Origin: Puccinellia tenuiflora
Lineage: Eukaryota > Streptophyta > Magnoliopsida > Poales > Poaceae
Assembly (NCBI GenBank): GCA_012064385.1
Contig: QRDG01000473.1
Span: forward strand, 6,747,056-6,811,055
Direction: 5' to 3'
Length of the DNA: 64,000 nucleotides
The notes under the pieces are model-generated. The model was given only the letters and a program-made list of their open reading frames with translations. It ran no database searches and had not been told where the DNA came from. The position numbers and the translations under genes are program-made. Shown piece after piece: positions 58,513-64,000 of this stretch. Position 1 is the stretch's first letter; each line of letters opens with the position of its first letter.

Positions 58513-61500
58513 TGTAATGTCCCGGGGGTTTTCTCCAAATTAGAGTTGCTTGTTATTTTATTTATTTTGCATCATCATGACATCATGCATCCCAATCACC
58601 TTGCATTTTTGGCAAAAATAAAAATCTAAATATTTTTTTAGCTAAACTATTTTTGCTTTGCAAACTAATCCTCGGGTTTAATAATCCATCCCTACCTCCT
58701 TTCTAATTTTCTAACGAACCCTAAAATAATATTTGGAGTATTTGTCAACCTATTTCAAATCAAATTAAAGATTTTAAAATTATTTTGACAATCCCCAATT
58801 TTATTATTTTATTTTGCAAACGTTCTCCCTATTTCTTTCCCTCCCTTTTCTTTCTCTCTTTTTCCAATTCCTTAATTTGGGAAGTCCTGTTTCTCCTAGC
58901 AGGCCCGATGGCAACATCTAGCCCATCTCTCCTTCCCCTCTCCTTTCTCTTTGGCCCGAAGCAAGCCCAGACCAACTCCTTTCCCTGTCGTTTTCTTCCC
59001 GTACGAGAGGAGCACGCAGGGTGCGTGAGGACCATCAGCGCACCACCACCGGCCGCTCCCCTCCACTTTCCCCTCTCCTTTAAAGCCAGCCCAGCGCCTC
59101 TCCCCTCTCCAAACCCTAGCCCCTATCCTCCTCTCCCTTCACCTCGCGCCGCCAACCTCTTTTCCCCTCTCCCTCACCTTGCTCGGTCACTCCGTCGTCG
59201 AAGCTCGCAACGGGACGCCGCCGAGGGACGCAACGACATGGACGCCCGTGACGCAACCTGAGCGCGTCATCTCCTTCGCATCGTCGTCCTCTACGCTCGC
59301 GCGCAAGGAATCGAGCCGAGGATCGCCGCACGCATCGTCTTCGTCCACGACGTCCTCGCCGACCGTCGCCGCCTCGCCGTCGAATTCGTCGCCACCGGTC
59401 TTCCCCAAGCCTCCCCGTGGTTTCCTGAAGATGCGGCACGGCTCCTTCTTCAATCTGACGCAGATCCGGAGCCGGAGCGGCCAGGGACACGCCAAGTGCG
59501 TCGTCGACGACGTCGTCTTCCCCGCGTGTACGCCATGGACGCCTACCTCGACTTCTTCTTCTTCCAGCACGTCTCCGTCGTCCCCGGACTCGATCGACTG
59601 CACTGCTGACCTCCACCGTGAGCACCTCTCCCAACTCCCCCTCTTTCCCCCTCCAATCCGCTGCTGGCCACCGATCGGCCATGGGCGAGCACAAGCTCGT
59701 GCTCGAGCTGCTGGTCATGTGCTCGGCCCTCTCTTGCCACGTACGCGCTGCTCCTCCTGGTCCCTCTCTCCGCACCACCACACCCACGCTGCACCCCACG
59801 TCCTCGTCTGCCCCTCCTTCCTCATCTCCGACCTGCCCGTCCGCTGCAGGCATCGTCGTCCCCTCTGTTCCCAAAGTCTGAACCTTGCTGTCTTTTGTTT
59901 CAGTTAACATCGAACCAATGCTTCTTGTTTCAGCAGCTCTGCATCCTAACACCAACTGACCTGTAGCCCAGTGGCTTGCTGCCCTGTTCCTCCACCCAGC
60001 CGGCCCGTGTTCAAATCCCCACAGCCACACCCATTCCACCCCCTTTTCCTGTTTTCTTTTCTTTTGTTTTATTATTTTTGCTATATGTTTAAATTCATAA
60101 CTCTTAATTGGTAGCTCCAATTACAAAATGTTTTATATGTTTTTGGATCAGAAAAATGTGTAGAATTTTAATATGACATCCATGGTTCATGTTTGCATCA
60201 TATAGTTGCACTTTAGTTGAATTTTGTATATCATCTACATAATTAAAATATGGAATGTGAAGGGAATTAATTTAATTGTTGTCCCTATTCCATTTAATTT
60301 TGATCAGCTCACCAATGCATTGTTTAGACTTGCTAACAACATTTAAATTTGATGAGTAGAAAAATAACTTGAACCATATATTTAAATGTCGGAATCTCGG
60401 TTCCGTTTAATTTGGTTAAGTTGCATTTCTCATGTCTTGCCATGTCATGCATGCATTGCATCAACATGTCGGATCTTTTGCCGTACTAGTAAGATGCATC
60501 TTTTCCGTTGTCCAGTGTTTGTTGCTTCTTCGGGAATAGGACGATGAGATGATGTGAGTAACGACAGGTTCTGCTACCTCTACCGGATTGCAGGCAAGTG
60601 ATACTCACTTGCTATCTTTGCTCGTTTTTCTGTCTCTTACACCTCCTATCTTTTGTTCCTTGCTAGCCATATATTGCGATGCTTGTGTCTCGATCCTATT
60701 GCATGTTTACCTTGCAGCCATGATATAGCCACACCCCCACCTCCTTTTAACCTGTTGATTGTTAGCCTTGCGAGTCGTAGTGCATGCTTAGGAGTTGTTT
60801 GAGGTTTATCTCATACACTACTGATATTTAGATGGTATAATTTAATTAATGAAGACCTATTTTGTGGGAGAACTTTTATAATAAAGATAAGGCACCGGCG
60901 GAAGGCCAACTATGGTGATTTGTTCTGCTAGTGTCGTCTAGGAAAAACCGTTATTTTCCGCTTATCCAAGAATGAGCGCCCGACCCACACGTGGGAAGAC
61001 TTATGGAACCCCCCGCAACTCAGTACCGGATCTGCTATATTGGTTAGGGAGCCACAAAGTAGTTCGGGTGTTTACCATTTGGAGCATACGCACAATGCAT
61101 GATGAAGATGAGAGGTTACAATTATGGGGGGCGCATATAGGTTTGCGGAATGGGCGTTAATCGCATGTGGAAGGAGGAGCAATCGTATGAGTGTTATCCT
61201 CCCGAAGCCGTTCACGCAACGTTTGGGCCCGCAAAGGAGTTTCGGCCGGGCTCCCCACGTGGATCAGTCTCAGATAGGTGGCTCTCTATCCAATGTAGTA
61301 GTGAAGGGGAAGGTCGTGTTGAGATACCTTTTGCCTTTGTGGCGTGTGGTTGATCGAACGTGTATGGTTACATTTGGGCACCCCTGCAGGGTTAAATCTT
61401 TTCGAAAAGCCGAGTCCGCGGTTATGGACGACTTGGGTAATGTGCTGGCTAAAAAGATCATAGACATCACCGTAGAATTAAATAGCTAATTTGCTTAGTA

Positions 61501-62199
61501 AATAGCCTTACTCGAATAATAATATGATTAAAACTTGATCAACGTGTGAGTGTCCGGACTTCTTCCTCGTGGGAATATGATACGATGGAGTTGTCTCAGG
61601 ACGGGTATTGCTTGGTGAGTAGTTTAGCCCAGTAGCGCAAGCGCTCTCTTCCCTTATTCTATTTAGACGCAAGTTGTAGCGTGTCTTTATAAGTTGTTAG
61701 TGCTGCTTGCCGCCACCTCAATCGCTAACCCCTTTTCCCCGGAATTCCAGCTTTGATATCTTGTGAGTTACTTGCCAGTACTTCTACTAGTACTGACCCC
61801 TTCGGGGCTGCTATTCCAATGCAGCCGACAGGTTTGAAGTCTGACGACGTTAGCTTGGGAATCCCTCCGGCTTGGCCTGGGCAGGGATATGGTGCCTTTG
61901 GTTATCTTCAGGACTGTTAGTCCAATTTATATCTTGTCCGTAGCCGGACACTATTTCACTTCCGTTGTTATTGTATCTTTGTAATGTATCTTTTGTATTC
62001 TTGACTCGTGGAGTCGTTGCTGTATATATGTTGTTTTGTGGGTTCCATCGAGAACTATTGTAATGATCATCACAATTCCACCCGCATAACGTGTGTGTTG
62101 CGACGTGCACGTTATGCCTGGTGGGCGTCCTAGGATCGTTATTATGCGGATTTGGCGGGATCGCTCAAATCTGCATAGTGCCGATCCCGGGGCGTTACA
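58513..62199. mobile_element. 3.69-kb solo LTR (or TIR-ended non-coding element)
   Basis: Starts TGTAATGTCCCGGGGG and ends ATCCCGGGGCGTTACA. TCAAA flanks both sides (58508-58512, 62200-62204), a 5-bp duplication as made by LTR retrotransposons. The ends are TG...CA, and the inverted similarity extends about 15 bp. The interior contains GC-rich non-coding stretches (58910-59900) with low-complexity ORFs on both strands and no gag/pol. Very long LTRs of this size occur in Triticeae Gypsy-type elements; I do not assign the family. Confidence 0.7.
59955..60070 (+). mobile_element. tRNA-like SINE head inside the solo LTR
   Basis: An A box TAGCCCAGTGG (59964-59974) and a B box GTTCAAATCC (60009-60018) are spaced about 35 bp apart, as in tRNA-derived SINEs. 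A T-rich stretch (TTTTCTTTTCTTTTG) follows. No tRNA cloverleaf can be formed from the flanks. Confidence 0.5.
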
Positions 62200-62204
62200 T
62201 CAAA

Positions 62205-64000
62205 TCCTTCATCACGTTTCAAAGAAAAAAAAGATGAAAGAAACCATGTCACAGCCAGTAAGAAAAATAGCATTGCCCTCACCATATTTGAGTTGCCAGC
62301 TACATAGTAACACATAGCATCAGGCAAGCACGTGCAGTACCGCATCCAGTAGCCATAAGCAGATTAATTCAACAAAAACACAACACGGACATAAGCAGCT
62401 GACCAGATACAATATGGTCGCACAGAATGTACGCAAAGACCATCGGGCAGGCAAAGCTTGCTTCAACATGCTTGCTAATTGTGTTGGTGGAACAATAATC
62501 GAAGCAAGTGACCATGTCTTCGTTATGCCAGAAGGCTAATTGTGTCTGGCAATACGATAAAAAACAGTGGGAACTTAGCAAGTTAAAAACGGTTTCACTT
62601 CGCATTTGACCAGTTCGAGCTACACAGAGGGCAAATCTCCGGATACAGAACGGAAGAACCTACAGCAAAGAAGCACATTTTCCTGCATCTCAGCAACCAG
62701 AATACAAATCTAGACTCCTGTAGAACAATCAATGTCATTAGTCAAACCAGTCTGTACTATTCATTCACTGAAAAGCAGTTAAAGTTATACTCACATTTTC
62801 TGAATAATGTCCAAACAAACAAGGTTGGTCTCAGCAGTATTGGAAAAAAACAGTAAAAGAAACAGAGAATGTAAACAGGCAAGTTGTAGTGCAGTGGCTA
62901 CACTTTGAACTTCTATGGACAAGACACATGTGGTTCAAATAACTCTTATAGAGGAAAATCCTGAACCATATAGTTACAAAATCATTGGCGTTGTTCAAGA
63001 CATATGATGTGCTTATGGATAAGAAAGTAGAAAATTTAGTATCTAGCTCATAGGCAGATTTTTTTAGAAACGTACGAGCTATCTGGTCACTAACAAGTTG
63101 AATTAATTCAAATTCATGCCGTAGAAGCCTCAAGCAAGGGGGTGTCATCATCTGATTAACTGCACCTCCTTCGGTACAAAAAAAGAAGCCATTTCTTGTA
63201 CTGCACATCACAAGAACAACACTTTGACCAGACCACTACTTCAAATGATAATATGTTTGTAAAAAAAAAATTTGCAATTCATGATGAATCTAGTATTGTC
63301 ACTTTTATCATGAGTAGAGAATTTAGGATTAAACATCTATGGTGCAAACTGAAGAAATTAGACAGCACACAAATCATAACTGTGTGCAACTTAAACCAGA
63401 CAAACTATACTGCTCTTGAATGGCCAATTGCCATTACATATGGAAGTTAGATCAGCAACAAGGGATATGCTGAGAAAATGTTTAAGCAAAACGCCTACCA
63501 CTGGAAAAACCATCCATAAAACTACAATTACTGCTAGCAAAATCATAGGCATGTTCTTCTTAAGATTCAACAAATAGACATTGTTTCTGTAATGTGAAAA
63601 TCATTAGGAAATACAAAATGAGTGGCAATGTCGAACGACAGAGCTGTAAGCATGTATAAATATTGGATGTTGAAGCCTGTTCGCGTACTAGTTATCAATT
63701 ATTTATGTAGATGAACAGCATACAGATCACACTAGGACTTGATAGAGCCATAACCAGAAAAGTACCAATCAAATGCAATGTATCAAAGGAAATGGAAAGT
63801 GTTCTTTCTTTCTACTACTTAACATGACAGCATTCTCATCTATGATCAATTGGGAATCGGGAGGGTCCTAAGCCATTTGTCATCTGAGGAGCTAGAGGGA
63901 GAAACAATTAACACTACCAGAAGGAACTGGAGAAGTTCTAAGGGGGCAGTAAAGTGTCGGTGGGAAGATAAAAGGGAGGGTAAGAGAAGAACACATCCAG
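62205..64000. other. F-box-unit 3' flank, homologous to 41.8-43.3 kb
   Basis: Words such as GACCAGTTCGAGCTACACAGAGGG, ACAACACTTTGACCA, TCAACTGAGG-like GTCATCTGAGGAGCTAGAGG and CACTACCAGAAGGAACTGG match the 3' flank of F-box copy 3 in the same order and orientation. No coding exon is visible. It predicts another F-box copy on the minus strand to the right of the window. Confidence 0.55.

Noticed and set aside
56245..60018. tRNA genes at the two A/B-box pairs
   Set aside because: No acceptor or anticodon stems can be formed; both fit tRNA-derived SINE heads.
59116..60120. Minus-strand ORF of 334 codons
   Set aside because: Arg/Gly-rich low-complexity frame in the GC-rich part of the solo LTR, with an equally long overlapping plus-strand frame; no motif.

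Overview
The window is nuclear DNA of a grass, most likely a Pooideae/Triticeae cereal. I base this on GC-rich plant exons with GT-AG introns, an Au-type SINE, Stowaway- and Tourist-like MITEs, a Copia retrotransposon, LINE tails, a long solo LTR, and tandem F-box and thionin-like genes.

1 to about 27.24 kb is one very large Mutator-like (MULE) element; its left end lies outside the window. It holds four genes. Gene A (404-10802, minus) joins a plant-mobile-domain-like region to two successive Ulp1/C48 SUMO-protease domains. Gene B (12325-16472, minus) has the same layout, but its protease domain has lost the catalytic His and Cys; its eight-exon reading frame of 1078 residues is fully open. 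Gene C (16730-17940, minus) encodes a small coiled-coil protein. Gene D (about 18590-25370, plus) is a FAR1-type MULE transposase with DNA-binding, DDE, SWIM and CCHC parts. Short GTACAA motifs fill the introns, intergenic gaps and edges of this region, often inside minisatellites or direct repeats. Genes A, C and D carry in-frame TAG/TGA codons, every one explicable as C-to-T decay; A also has a one-base frameshift, and D is split by a 2.5-kb insertion. Gene B is spared. C and D diverge from a shared promoter region.

About 27.25-55 kb is a host cluster built from a repeatedly duplicated two-gene unit: an F-box/beta-propeller gene and a small 12-cysteine thionin-like secreted-peptide gene. 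Four F-box copies (two of them virtually identical, one broken), one F-box fragment, two intact thionin-like genes, one broken copy and two gene-less thionin promoter relics can be recognised. The cluster is interrupted by a Pack-MULE candidate (31.04-32.31 kb), a hairpin MITE (33.5 kb), a Copia fragment without LTRs (47.64-50.71 kb) and a LINE with a 16-bp target duplication (50.71-51.90 kb).

About 55-64 kb is repeat-rich: an Au-type SINE, an 830-bp tandem duplication, a Stowaway MITE, a 3.69-kb solo LTR with a 5-bp target duplication, and finally sequence matching the 3' flank of the F-box unit, which suggests a further copy beyond the right edge.

Exon structures were derived by hand from splice consensus, reading phase and protein continuity. 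Family assignments come from motifs, without database searches.
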